The notes: generated by a model from the letters alone, not told the origin. 64,000 bases of DNA from Methylobacterium tardum (GCF_023546765.1 NZ_CP097484.1:1553501-1617500), one strand, 5' to 3'; shown: positions 47,725 through 57,472, counted from the stretch's first letter. Translations and numbers: made by a program.

Positions 47725-48996
47725 TTACTTCACCCGGCCGGCAAGCCAGCCGGCCAGCATGTCGGCCACGGCGTCGCTGTTGGTCTCCAGCATCATCATG
47801 TGGCCGTTGCCGTGCAGATCCCGGTCGGCGAGGCGGATCACGTCGGGCTTGGCGCCGGCCTGGGTCAGAAAGGCCTCCGTGCACGTGTCGTAGGGGGCGT
47901 GGAAGGAGGCCTCCGCGGTGACCAGCACGGTCGGAACCTTCGCGAGGTTCGGCAGGGTCCGGACGGGCTCGCCCTGCAGCCAGCAGCGCACATGCCCGTC
48001 GGCTGCCTTGGCCTGCTGGGCCACGATCAGGTCCTCCGGCGCCTTCACGGGCGGGTCGAAGGTCAGCGGCATGCGGGTCAGCCCGTAGGCGCGGGCGCGG
48101 CCGTCGCCGGCCTTCTCCCAGAAATCCTTGCCGCCGCGGAACTGCACGTCGAAGAAGGGCGGCCCGCTCGGCTCGACCGAGACATGCGCCTTCACGAGGT
48201 CGGGGCGGGCATCCGAGACCGCCCAGCCGAACAACGCCGCCTGGCCATGGGTCAGCAGGATCGCCGGCCCGACCTTGTCCAGCAGCGCCAGGAGGGCGGG
48301 ATCGACCAGCTCCTCGGTCTGCTGGCTGTTGGCGAGGAACGGGACCTGGCTGGCGAAGAACTGGTCGAAGCCGGCATTGCCCTGCACGCCGGGCCCGCCC
48401 GGCCACCGGGTGTGGAGCTTGGCCTGCGGGTAGAGGTCGTAGATCTCCGGCGCCGTGTGGGTCCGCTCGAGGCTGCGGCTGCCGAGCCGGTCGTAGGGGC
48501 CGTAGACTTCCGGGTTGGTGCCCGAGCGCCCGCGTCCGACCTGATCGACCACGTAGACCTGATAGCCCTTCTCGGCGAAATGCTGCACCCAGCCCGGGCG
48601 ACCGTCCGCCGTGGCGAGGTAGTTCACGCCGGTCTGGGCGAGGCCGTGGACCATCACCAGCGGGTAGGGCTGCGTGACCCGCGCCGGCGTGCGCGACTGC
48701 ACGAACATCTGGCCGACCATCACGGTCTTGTCGCCGAGCTTCTGGTAGCGGCCACCGATGTAGAAGTAGCCGGCCCGGGTCACCGGCTCGTCCGGCGCCG
48801 GGCCGGACGGCGGGGCCGGTTCCCGCGCCGGGGCCGGGACGGTTCCCGGAGGCGCGGCCTGCGACGCGGCCCGGATTGGGGCCGGGACTTGGACCGGGAC
48901 CGTTCCCTGCGCCCGGGACGGTCCCACGGCCAGGACCGCCCCCTGAACGGCGAGCAGCGCTGCCAGGGCGCCGTTCGCGATGCCGTTGCCGGCCAT
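47725..48996 (-). CDS. Secreted alpha/beta hydrolase-fold protein lacking the usual Ser
   Basis: 423 residues from ATG 48996 (GGGAGA upstream). Signal peptide ending SRAQ, a Pro-rich linker to ~70, then an alpha/beta hydrolase: oxyanion region MVHGLAQTGVNY, VVDQVGRGRSG, and the elbow ILLTHGQAALFGW. In relatives this reads like THSQGG. Here the nucleophile position is Gly251. The C-terminal DLHGNGHMMMLE provides the His. It would be inactive by the normal mechanism unless the position is a sequence error (one base, AGC to GGC). Confidence 0.8.
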   Translation of the reverse strand: MAGNGIANGALAALLAVQGAVLAVGPSRAQGTVPVQVPAPIRAASQAAPPGTVPAPAREPAPPSGPAPDEPVTRAGYFYIGGRYQKLGDKTVMVGQMFVQSRTPARVTQPYPLVMVHGLAQTGVNYLATADGRPGWVQHFAEKGYQVYVVDQVGRGRSGTNPEVYGPYDRLGSRSLERTHTAPEIYDLYPQAKLHTRWPGGPGVQGNAGFDQFFASQVPFLANSQQTEELVDPALLALLDKVGPAILLTHGQAALFGWAVSDARPDLVKAHVSVEPSGPPFFDVQFRGGKDFWEKAGDGRARAYGLTRMPLTFDPPVKAPEDLIVAQQAKAADGHVRCWLQGEPVRTLPNLAKVPTVLVTAEASFHAPYDTCTEAFLTQAGAKPDVIRLADRDLHGNGHMMMLETNSDAVADMLAGWLAGRVK

Positions 48997-49247
48997 GCCG
49001 TCTCTCCCGATGCGCCCTGCGCCGCGCGGGCGCTTATTGCGGGAAACGGAACGCGCGGCCAGCCTCGAAAGCTGCACCGTCACGCGACGTGACGCGCCGC
49101 ACGAGCCCGAACCCACGCGCATGCCAGGCGCGACCGCGGCGACGCTGGCGCCGCCGTCGCGGCGCGCCCACCTTGGGAGGGCACCGGCGCCGTGCGCGGC
49201 GCCTCTCGCCCGGATCGCCCGGACGAGACCCAGCAAGGACTCCCGCC

Positions 49248-49433
49248 GTGGACCCCGCAACCGCCAAGACCCTGGTCTCCGCCGCCCTGGTCGCCTCCAT
49301 CGCCCTGTTCAGCCTGATGTCGTTCCAGGCGTTCTTCGCCCAGATCCTGGCCGACCTCCGCGACGCCCGGTCCGCGCCGAAGCCCGTGCCCGTGCCGGTC
49401 CGCGCCGACCGCCGGACCCCGCCGCAGGCCTGA
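49248..49433 (+). CDS. Small membrane protein (61 residues)
   Basis: GTG 49248 with AAGGA eight bases upstream. VDPATAKTLVSAALVASIAL then FSLMSFQAFFAQILADLRDA, followed by a Pro/Arg tail. One membrane helix. Divergent from the alpha/beta hydrolase gene and convergent with the acyl-CoA synthetase gene. Family unknown. Confidence 0.6.
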   Translation: MDPATAKTLVSAALVASIALFSLMSFQAFFAQILADLRDARSAPKPVPVPVRADRRTPPQA

Positions 49434-49440
49434 GCGGCCC

Positions 49441-49460
49441 GCCGGCCTGCCCAGGCCGGC
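49441..49460. terminator. Hairpin between convergent genes
   Basis: Perfect nine-base stem GCCGGCCTG/CAGGCCGGC with a CC loop, between two convergent genes. No T-run on either side, so it is only a possible bidirectional terminator. Confidence 0.4.
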
Positions 49461-49499
49461 AGCCGTCCCGGCGCGCAGCGCGGGCGGACGGCGTCCGGA

Positions 49500-51137
49500 T
49501 CAGGCCCCGTCCTGCCGGGCCCGCTCGCGCAGGATGAACTTCTGAACCTTGCCGGTGGAGGTCTTGGGCAACTCCCCGAACACGACGTGGCGCGGCAGCT
49601 TGTAGGAGGCCAGCCGCCCCCGGCACCACTGGATCAACTCGTCGGCGCTGGGCGTCGCGCCCGGCTTCAGCTCGGCGAACGCGCAGGGCGTCTCGCCCCA
49701 TTTCGGATCGGGCTTGGCCACCACCGCGGCGGCGGCGACCGCCGGATGCTTGAACAGCGCGTCCTCGACCTCGATCGGCGAGATGTTCTCGCCCCCTGAG
49801 ATGATGATGTCCTTCGAGCGGTCCTTGAGCTGGACGTAGCCGTCCGGGTGCTTCACCCCGAGGTCGCCGGTGCGGAACCAGCCGCCCTTGAAGGCGGCCT
49901 GGGTGGCGGCGGGATTCTTGAGATAGCCGCGCATCACCACGTTGCCGCGCATCATCACCTCCCCGATCGTGGCCCCGTCGGCGGGCACCGGCTCCAGCGT
50001 TTCCGGATCGCGGACATCGAGCGCTTCCAGGACCGGATAGCGCACGCCCTGGCGGGCCTTCCGGGCCGCCCGCTGGTCGGCCGCGAGCGCGTCCCAGTCG
50101 GCGTGCCAGGCATTGACCACCGCCGGGCCGTAGCTCTCGGTCAGGCCGTAGAGGTGGGTGACGTCGAACCCGGCCTCCGACATGCCGGCCAGCACCGCCT
50201 CCGGCGGCGGCGCGGCGGCGGTGAAGAAGGCGACCCGCCGGGGCAGGTCGCGCCGCTCGGCATCGGGAGCGTTGATCAGCATCTGCATGACGATCGGCGC
50301 CCCGCAGAGATGGGTGACCGCGTGCTCATCCATCAGCCGGTACATCGCCTCGGCCCGGACCTGGCGCAGGCAGACATGGGTGCCGGCCACGATCGACAGG
50401 GTCCAGGGGAAGCACCAGCCGTTGCAGTGGAACATCGGCAGGGTCCAGAGATAGACCGGGTGCTGGCCGAGCCCGCCCGTGATGACGTTGCCGAGCGCCA
50501 GCAGGGCCGCGCCGCGGTGGTGATAGACTACGCCCTTCGGGTCGCCCGTGGTGCCCGACGTGTAGTTCAGCGTGATCGCGTCCCACTCGTCGTCCGGCAG
50601 ATGCCAGTCGTGCTCCGGGTCTCCGCCGGCCAGGAAGGCCTCGAAGTCGGTCTCGCCGAGGCGCGCGCCGGGACCGTCGTATTCGGGGTCGTCGACGTCG
50701 ATGACGAAGGGCTTCGTCGCGAGTCCGTCGAGGGCTGCGGCGGCTGTCTTGGCGAATTCGCGGTCGGTGATCAGCACCTTGGCCTCGCCATGCTCCAGGC
50801 AGAAGCGGATCGCGTCGGCGTCGAGGCGTGTGTTGAGGGTGTTGAGCACGGCCCCGGTCATCGGCACGCCGTAATGGCACTCGATCATCTCGGGAGTGTT
50901 GGCGAGCAGCGCCGCCACCGTGTCGCCGCGGCCGATCCCGCGCGCCGCCAGCGCCGAGGCGAGACGGCGCGCGCGGGCATAGAGGTCCCGGTAGGGCCGC
51001 CGCAGGGCGCCGTGGATGACGGCGACCTGATCGGGGAAGACCCGCGCGGCCCGGTCGAGATAGAGCAGGGGGGTCAGCGGCTGGTGGTTGGCCGGCACGC
51101 GGTCGAGATCGCGGTCGTAGATCGTGTCGCGGGCCAT
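49500..51137 (-). CDS. Acyl-CoA synthetase (AMP-forming)
   Basis: 545 residues, full length. The AMP-binding motifs are TLNYTSGTTGDPKGVVYHHR, the YGLTESYGP motif, GWFRTGDLGVKHPDGYVQLK, DRSKDIIISGGENISPIEVE, and the catalytic Lys in PKTSTGKVQK. It activates a fatty or short-chain acid as acyl-AMP and then acyl-CoA; closest in look to the DmdB-like/medium-chain group. It is about 4 kb left of the NRPS operon but not in it, and lacks a carrier domain. Confidence 0.9.
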   Translation of the reverse strand: MARDTIYDRDLDRVPANHQPLTPLLYLDRAARVFPDQVAVIHGALRRPYRDLYARARRLASALAARGIGRGDTVAALLANTPEMIECHYGVPMTGAVLNTLNTRLDADAIRFCLEHGEAKVLITDREFAKTAAAALDGLATKPFVIDVDDPEYDGPGARLGETDFEAFLAGGDPEHDWHLPDDEWDAITLNYTSGTTGDPKGVVYHHRGAALLALGNVITGGLGQHPVYLWTLPMFHCNGWCFPWTLSIVAGTHVCLRQVRAEAMYRLMDEHAVTHLCGAPIVMQMLINAPDAERRDLPRRVAFFTAAAPPPEAVLAGMSEAGFDVTHLYGLTESYGPAVVNAWHADWDALAADQRAARKARQGVRYPVLEALDVRDPETLEPVPADGATIGEVMMRGNVVMRGYLKNPAATQAAFKGGWFRTGDLGVKHPDGYVQLKDRSKDIIISGGENISPIEVEDALFKHPAVAAAAVVAKPDPKWGETPCAFAELKPGATPSADELIQWCRGRLASYKLPRHVVFGELPKTSTGKVQKFILRERARQDGA

Positions 51138-51817
51138 CCCGTCCTCCCGGCAAAATGTTGCCGGGACAGTAGCTTGCCGGCGCGGATGCGATCAATCGGG
51201 CGCCTGCCGGGAACCCGGTCCGCGTTTTTGCCGTGACAAGCCGGCGTTGTTTCGGGCGGCCGGGAGATGGGCTGCACGCACCGGGACCTGCTGATCGCAG
51301 CGCGTCGAAACATCGGGTGGCGTCGACCGCTGCCGGAGATCGCGCGCTGGCTGGCGGACACCCAGCGCGTGCCTTGCACGCCCTGCACCGCGATCCGCCG
51401 CTTTGTCAGCTCCCTGTCCGGCTCGGGCCAGAGCCGGCCAAGGCCGTCAAGCCGGTTTGCTTCCACGCCCACGCGTGTTGAGCGGAGGATCGCGTGGGCG
51501 TGGAAGGCCAGCGCTTGGCTGGTGAGATCCGTCTGGGCCCGTATGGTTAACAAGACCTTACCGAGACGTCTGGCGAACACCCGTCGCGCCGCTGCCGACG
51601 CTCGCTCAGCTGGCCAAGGCTGAGGCTTTGGCTCGGGTATCGGAGCGCGCGTCCGCTTCGGCGGGAGGCACGCGGCCGACCGGTCCGAGCCGTCGACGCG
51701 TTGAACCCGTCCACCCCCTCGAAGGTGGCGAACGCGACCGCCTCGAACGAGCGCCATGGTCCGCGTCGGTGGATGACCTCCGCCCTGAACGGTCCGGTCA
51801 TCGTCTCGGCGAGAGAA
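51138..51817. other. Long intergenic gap; one CtrA-like box
   Basis: 680 bases with no convincing gene on either strand. At 51547-51561 there is TTAA-N7-TTAC, like the box at 17103. Open frames here have shadow-like composition. Confidence 0.35.
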
Positions 51818-52060
51818 TTACTTCCGCTGTGAACGAGAGAACAGTCCGAGTGGCAGATGCGCGACCGTCAATCCTGTTTCGTCGCGCACGACGAGCGTCC
51901 ACAGACTATCCACATCGAGAGCCTGCAGTTCATCGGCTATTTCGCCGATGACGGCTCGCGCATCGGACAACGCTTGCTCCAGGTCCTCAGCCTCGACGCC
52001 CTCGTCGTCGCGAACCGTTTCCCGTCCATTATCGACGTCGAAGTAGAAACGCCTGAACAT
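51818..52060 (-). CDS. DUF6894-like small protein
   Basis: 80 residues from ATG 52060 with GGGGCAGGG just upstream. MFRRFYFDVDNGRETVRDDE and GVEAEDLEQALSDARAVIGE follow the family pattern (aromatic strand, D-DEG, helix), ending in a beta strand LWTLVVRDETGLTVAHLPLG. A second family member is at 32203. Function unknown. Confidence 0.65.
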   Translation of the reverse strand: MFRRFYFDVDNGRETVRDDEGVEAEDLEQALSDARAVIGEIADELQALDVDSLWTLVVRDETGLTVAHLPLGLFSRSQRK

Positions 52061-52206
52061 CCCTGCCCCCGACCATCGCACGTGCAGAAGGCGACTTTTA
52101 TCAAGGCCCGCGAACCTGCACCAAGATACAAGGTCACCTACTCTGCAGAAGCCTTTCGGCAAGATGATGCAGGATTAAGGTTTGTCAATAGCTTTTAGGT
52201 GCTGAC

Positions 52207-52359
52207 ATGACAATCCTTTTCAAGACAAGAGATGATGACGCCCGCGATTCCGCAAGCATCAGCAAGGTTCGCGCTCATATACGTAAGATTCTGTTGGACG
52301 CGATAGGCCAATCAAATCAGAAGCGGGCCGAGACCATCGTTCTCGATCTGTGCCCTTGA
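52207..52359 (+). CDS. Possible 50-residue protein
   Basis: ATG 52207 with AGGTG before it: MTILFKTRDDDARDSASISK then VRAHIRKILLDAIGQSNQKR and AETIVLDLCP. Composition is protein-like and helical. The upstream DUF6894 gene is divergent, about 150 bases away. Family not recognised. Confidence 0.38.
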   Translation: MTILFKTRDDDARDSASISKVRAHIRKILLDAIGQSNQKRAETIVLDLCP

Positions 52360-53191
52360 GCGATCGCCCCGGGGCGCCATCACGCAGCTTCTGTCGAAGC
52401 GGCACCCCGTTATTCGATCCGAATCCATCTCGGAACGGCATCGCCGCCAAGCGGGCCGGGCCGCTCACGGACGGCTGGGCCCTGCATCGCCCCTGTCTCG
52501 AAGCCATCCGGCGAATCGGCGTCACCGCGCGGTGACCGCCGCGATCCCGCACCAGACCCAACGGGAAACGCTCTGAATGCCCGCCATGACGCGCCCGGAA
52601 CCCGCAGATCGCCGTGACTGCGATGCGGCGGCAGAACGTTCGTCCGCGTGCTCAGGGGTGTGCCCCCCAATGCCGCTGATGCCTCCCGGCCCTGATCCGC
52701 GCTGCTCTGCTGACGGGGCGCGGCCCTCGCCGTGTGGCGGCAGCTTAGTTCGTGGCGCGCCAAGAGCCTGTGCACGCTGCCGGCGACACGGCATCGCTCT
52801 CGATCAAACCGGTGGCCGAAGCGGCGGGCCTAACCGCGTGGGCGGCCGGACATGCGCGCCGTAGAACCGAGGGGGCTGAACGAAGAGATCGCTCCACCTG
52901 GGCTGGAGCACGCGGCTCTTCAAGCCTGGATGAGTGCGGAACATGCGCACAGACAAGTGCTGCGGCCATCATCCGATCGCCCGAAACCCGGACATGTTCT
53001 GTCGGATCGGTCGATCACCGAGCAGATGCACGGCCGGATGAGACGGGAGCCAATCATCCCGCCAGTTCTCACGGCCTCTGGTTTTCAGCCGCGATTGACG
53101 ATGCTTGGGCGCGCCCATCAAGAACCGACAGCCGGCTGCTGCGGACGTGCCCGCTCTGGCGCTCCAATGGCCGGGCTGTATCCCGACGGGT
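52360..53191. other. Long gap, no gene recognised
   Basis: 830 bases with several short overlapping frames of poor quality on both strands. No repeat, terminator or mobile element recognised; it may hold decayed sequence. Confidence 0.35.
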
Positions 53192-54088
53192 CTAGACAGC
53201 CCGCCGCGCCGCGTTTCGATGGTTCGGGTCCATCCCCGCCACCGGCCGCGGCGGCGCATGCAGGCGATTGAGCCGGAAGCTGTCCTCGCCCCGCACAAGG
53301 ATGCAGGGCAGACTCCGCTTGCTCATGACGACGGGCGCCGAGTCATCGTGGCTCCAGATGTGGCTCTCGACGTCCGGCGCCATGTAGCGCGACAGCACGG
53401 CGGGACGGGGCGAGACGGTGTGGTTCGGCGGCACGCCGTGCCAGAGGCCGCCCTTCGTCAGGAAGTATTCTCCCGGCTCGAGCTCCATCGTGACGAGTTC
53501 GTGCGGCGCGTTCTCGGGATGCGTCGCGTCGGCGAGCGCGAGCATGCTCGCGGCGTCGCGCAGATCGCAGGCGCCGTTGCGCTGACTCTCGTGCAGCGAG
53601 ACCTCGTAGCGATGCGTCCCCGGGATCAGCTGCAGCGCCCCGTTGTCGCTCGTCATCGGCGCGATCGCAAAGGTGATGTGGACGCCACCGACCATCTTGT
53701 TGTCGAAGTCCACGTGCCAATCCTGCCCCGAACTGCCGGGCTGCCGAACGATGATCCGGCCTTTCCAGAGGAGGATATCGGGACCGAGGATGGCCTCGAC
53801 GTCGCCGAGCAGCTGAGGCTGCACGGCGAAGTCGTAGAGCGGGCGAAATGCCAGGTGGCCGTCGACCTGTTGAAGGCGGCGATCGCCGATCAACCGTGCC
53901 TTGGACAGGATACGGCCGAGGATACCGGGGTCTCGATGACCTTCGATGAAGCGGCGCAAGGTCTCGACCTGGGCCGTGTCACGCAGCGTGAACGGTCCGG
54001 CATAACCCAACGTGTTGAAGGCCGAGAGCGGTGCGAAGCGCTGACGGCCCGAGGATGGGGGCAGAACCGCAGCCAATGTCGCCGACAT
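53192..54088 (-). CDS. Phytanoyl-CoA dioxygenase-family Fe(II)/2-oxoglutarate oxygenase
   Basis: 298 residues from ATG 54088 with AGGAGA five bases upstream. The iron facial triad is visible: HVDFD (HxD) and a distal His in GGLWHGVPPN, followed by an Arg-containing segment (SPRPAVLSRYMAPD) for 2-oxoglutarate. Family members hydroxylate lipids or NRPS-bound and free amino acids. It lies downstream of the NRPS operon on the same strand, ~960 bases from its end with its own promoter region, so it may be a tailoring enzyme. That role is inference. Confidence 0.87.
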   Translation of the reverse strand: MSATLAAVLPPSSGRQRFAPLSAFNTLGYAGPFTLRDTAQVETLRRFIEGHRDPGILGRILSKARLIGDRRLQQVDGHLAFRPLYDFAVQPQLLGDVEAILGPDILLWKGRIIVRQPGSSGQDWHVDFDNKMVGGVHITFAIAPMTSDNGALQLIPGTHRYEVSLHESQRNGACDLRDAASMLALADATHPENAPHELVTMELEPGEYFLTKGGLWHGVPPNHTVSPRPAVLSRYMAPDVESHIWSHDDSAPVVMSKRSLPCILVRGEDSFRLNRLHAPPRPVAGMDPNHRNAARRAV

Positions 54089-55048
54089 GTGCTCTCCTGC
54101 AGATCGAATGACCAAGCTTCGGGATTGTTTGAGCTGAGCTGGGGGGCCAGTAATGGCAGCGCCATTCACGATCCGCCCCATGAAGCACGTCATCGCGAGA
54201 TCGAGTTCGGATCCGCTTCGGGATTATCGCTTCGTCCTAAACGTGATTATGTCGATTCGTCGACGAAGCCGATTGACAAAAGTCAAGTTTTGGCCAAAGG
54301 TCAAGCTGGATTGACCCGATTTTCCACTTTAGATTAAGTCCAAAATTGCTCGATGTGCTTAATTCTTCGCGCCAGTAAGCTAAAACAATGGTATACACAC
54401 CATACACTTCAGAAACCTTCTCTTTTCTGAGAAAAAATCTCCGATCCCATATGTATTTTACCGAAACATGAACTTGCGGATGAAACAGTTCTTCTTTCGA
54501 CAGAATGTCCTCTGCCCATCAAGTCGGGTTCGGCTGCGGGACCGGATCGATCCAGCGCGTTTCCTGAACGCCACGCCTTGGCACGTGAGCGCGTATTCCA
54601 AGCCGGGCTGTCGACGGACTCCGTCGTGCAGCGGCCCTGCCCAGCGCCAGCATGGCAGGTCACACCGTCTTCCCTGCCCGAATCAGAGAGCATGATCGCT
54701 GGGTCTCCGCAGCGGCCGCGGGCTAGATTCGCCGGACAAGGGGCGAATCGACGTTGTCGCGCAGAGCGGCCAAAACGCGATCGTTCGGACCTCCGCGACG
54801 GCACACGCGGGAACCGCCGTGCGGTGAGCGCGCCCCGTCCACCGGACCATCGAAGGTCGACTCGGGGGCAACGAAGTTCGACGTGTGGACGACGCGTCCG
54901 GAGGTGCCTCGGAGCGCGCCGGTGACCCTGCGCGCCGCCGCATTACGAGGCCCGTCTCATGAGCGTCTGACCTTGGCACGGCTCCCCGGGGAAGCGACAT
55001 ACACGGCGCAGAGGCTCCGCGCGGCGGCCGGCCATGATCGTCTGCGCC
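54089..55048. promoter_or_regulatory. AT-rich regulatory region with nested palindromes
   Basis: No gene in 960 bases. Between 54273 and 54315 lie TTGAC-AAAA-GTCAA, TTTGGCCAAA (54289-54298) and GTCAA-N6-TTGAC (54300-54315). A wide A/T-rich stretch follows (54300-54480). This is upstream of the dioxygenase gene and downstream of the NRPS operon. The TTGAC repeats could be a repressor site or -35 elements. Confidence 0.45.
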
Positions 55049-57472
55049 TCACGCGGTCGCAGGTTCTGGGGCGCCGGCGTCCTCGAGCCGGGCGAGTGTC
55101 TGGCGCACCGCCGCGGCGACGTGTTGGACCGACTCGCCCTCGAAGATGGTGAAGTGGTTTCCAGGTGCATCCCGGATCTCGAGGCGCCCCGTTGCGAGCT
55201 CGCGCCATCCGAGGGTCGGGTCCAAGAACAGTCCCGTGGGCTCTCCGAGGGCGCGCACCACGAGGATGGTCCCGCTGTAGGGTGCGATCGGGTGCTGGGA
55301 CAGCCGGTCCTTCAGCCAGAGGACACGCTCGAGTTCCGCGTCCGGGACCGCCGACGGGTTGGGCCGGCCGAGCCGAAGCCGGAGCTTCTCGAGGAGCCGT
55401 GTCAGGGGCAGCTGCCCGCGCAGGAGCTTGGCGAGCGCCATTTGCCAGCGGATCAGGCGGTAGGACGTGTTGATCAGGAAGGCCTCGCGCCGGGTGCGGC
55501 GGGCGAGGTGGCCCGGCGCCCAGCCGTCGACCGCGATGACGCAGGCGACGTCCGCGCGGTCCCGGACCAGTTGCTGCGCCGCCTCGTAGGCGAGATGACT
55601 GCCGAAGCAGTGGCCGAGAAGGATGTAGGGACCCTGAGGCTGGGCCCGGCGGATGCCCTCGACGTAATGGGCCGCCACCGCGGCAAACGAGAGCGCGGGA
55701 TCGCCGTTGATATGGGCGGCCGGCATGACGCAGAGGAAGGGCCGGTCGGCGCCGATCCGCTTCGCCAGGTCCTGGAACAGGAAGGGATTGTCGAAGGCGA
55801 TGATCGGGGTCGCGGCGCCGTGCGGCTGCAGGGCGACCACGGAGGCGAGCGCGTCGCGCGGGGCCGTGGCTTTCCGGATCACGTCGGCGAGCGCACGCAC
55901 GGTCGGGTTGCCGAGGAACCGATCGATCTCGAGCCGCACCTCGAAGGTCTGCTGGATGCGGGCGATGAGCCGGAACGCGCTCAGGGAATGACCTCCGGCG
56001 TCGAGGAAGCCCGCCTCGTCGCTGCCCGCGCCGAGGGTCGCCCGCCACAAGGGGAGCAGGCGCCGAACGACGTCGTCCGCCTGGTCGACCGGGCGTGCGA
56101 CGGAAGACGGTGCCGCCACGGCCTCCGCGGCGGCGGCCCGCGCGGCAAGCTGTGGGATCGGCCGCCGGGGGTCGCCGAGCACCCCCGTCAGGAGCGACAG
56201 CGTGTCCTCCAGCATCGCGACCACGGTCTCCGGCCGGTAGAGGGCGGTGTTGTACTCGCAGGAGAAGCGCCAGCCCTCCGTCCGCTCGGCGAAGAAGAAG
56301 TTCAGGTCGAACAGGGCCCCGGCCGACTGCGAGGGCACGCCGCGCAGCAGGAGGTTCTCGCACCGGACCTCGTCGAAGGCCCGCTGCTGTATGACGTTGA
56401 TCGAGAACAGCGGATGCCGGCTCGGGTCCCGTTCCGGCTTGACGATCTCGATGATCGTCTCGAGCGCCGTGGTGCCGTTCTCGAGGGCGCCCTGCAGGGT
56501 GTCGGCGACGCGCGCCAGCGCCTCCGCGAAGTTCTGCACGCCGGCGAAGTCGGTCCGCAGCGCCAGCGTGTTGATGAAGGGTCCGACGACGTTCTCGAGC
56601 TCGACCTCGTAACGGCCTGCGACCTGGGTGCCGACGATCACGTCGTCCCTGCCCGCACGGGCGCGCAGCACGAGCAGCAGCCCCGTCAGCATCGTGGTGA
56701 ACCACGTCGCGCCGCTGGCCCGCGCCACGCGGTCTGCCGCGGCGGTCAGGGCGGGGCGCATCAGGATCGACGTGATGGCGCTGTCGCGCGTCAGGGCCGG
56801 CGGTCGCGGGAAGTCGGTGGCAATCTCGAAGCGACGGAAGCCCGCCAGGCGCGCGCGCCAGTAAGCGTCCGCGGCCGCCCCCTCGCCGAAATCGGAGAGG
56901 GCCTGCTGCCATAAGGCATAATCCGAGTACTGAACCGGAAGCTCGGGCAGCGCTGCCGGCGTCCCGCCGATGAGGCCGTCGCACAGCGTGGCGAATTCAC
57001 GGGCGAGGATCCCCATCGACCAGCCGTCGGCGACGATGTGGTGGGCCGTGATCAGGAGGAAGCTTTCCTGCTCGGAGAACCGGAGCAGCTGCGCGCGCAT
57101 CAGGGGCGCACGCGACAGGTCGAAGGGCCGCCGGGCTTCCTCCGCGGAGATCCGGTCGAATTCCCGCTCCACCGTCCCCAGAAGCCGCAGGTCGAGTTCG
57201 GGCACGTGCAGATCCGCCGTGGGATAGACGCGCTGGACAGGGCCGTTCTCGCCTTCCACGAAGGCTGTGCGCAGGATCTCGTGCCGGGCCACGAGCTGAC
57301 GGAGCGCAAGACCCACGATGGTTCCGCTCACGGGTCCGACCAGCGACCAGCGGAGCGCGATGTTGAGGCCGGCGTTGCCGGGCGCGAGGAGCTCGGCCAC
57401 GAAGAAGCGTTCCTGCACCGGTGTGCAGGGAAATTCGCAGCAGGTGCGCTGCGCAGATTGCAGCTGTGTCAT
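55049..57472 (-). CDS. NRPS terminal module: condensation-carrier-thioesterase
   Basis: 807 residues from ATG 57472, whose ATGA overlaps the stop of the hydrolase gene. Condensation domain (about 15-440, catalytic HHIVADG at 144-150), peptidyl carrier domain (LDAGGHSLSAFR, phosphopantetheine Ser496) and a type I thioesterase (~555-807). The thioesterase elbow is LLGHCFGSHLAYEAA with Cys622 in place of Ser; Asp649 (VDGW) and the His in GNHFTIFE complete the triad. There is no adenylation domain, so the carrier must be loaded in trans or accept an acyl chain from elsewhere. The last enzyme of the line, releasing the product. Confidence 0.88.
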   Translation of the reverse strand: MTQLQSAQRTCCEFPCTPVQERFFVAELLAPGNAGLNIALRWSLVGPVSGTIVGLALRQLVARHEILRTAFVEGENGPVQRVYPTADLHVPELDLRLLGTVEREFDRISAEEARRPFDLSRAPLMRAQLLRFSEQESFLLITAHHIVADGWSMGILAREFATLCDGLIGGTPAALPELPVQYSDYALWQQALSDFGEGAAADAYWRARLAGFRRFEIATDFPRPPALTRDSAITSILMRPALTAAADRVARASGATWFTTMLTGLLLVLRARAGRDDVIVGTQVAGRYEVELENVVGPFINTLALRTDFAGVQNFAEALARVADTLQGALENGTTALETIIEIVKPERDPSRHPLFSINVIQQRAFDEVRCENLLLRGVPSQSAGALFDLNFFFAERTEGWRFSCEYNTALYRPETVVAMLEDTLSLLTGVLGDPRRPIPQLAARAAAAEAVAAPSSVARPVDQADDVVRRLLPLWRATLGAGSDEAGFLDAGGHSLSAFRLIARIQQTFEVRLEIDRFLGNPTVRALADVIRKATAPRDALASVVALQPHGAATPIIAFDNPFLFQDLAKRIGADRPFLCVMPAAHINGDPALSFAAVAAHYVEGIRRAQPQGPYILLGHCFGSHLAYEAAQQLVRDRADVACVIAVDGWAPGHLARRTRREAFLINTSYRLIRWQMALAKLLRGQLPLTRLLEKLRLRLGRPNPSAVPDAELERVLWLKDRLSQHPIAPYSGTILVVRALGEPTGLFLDPTLGWRELATGRLEIRDAPGNHFTIFEGESVQHVAAAVRQTLARLEDAGAPEPATA

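Noticed and set aside
49500..51137. Acyl-CoA synthetase as the missing adenylation enzyme of the NRPS
   Set aside because: It is a typical free acyl-CoA ligase, 4 kb away, with other genes and gaps between; no evidence of pairing.
54957..56984. Long minus-strand open frame over the NRPS end
   Set aside because: Shadow of the C-carrier-TE gene; no motif.
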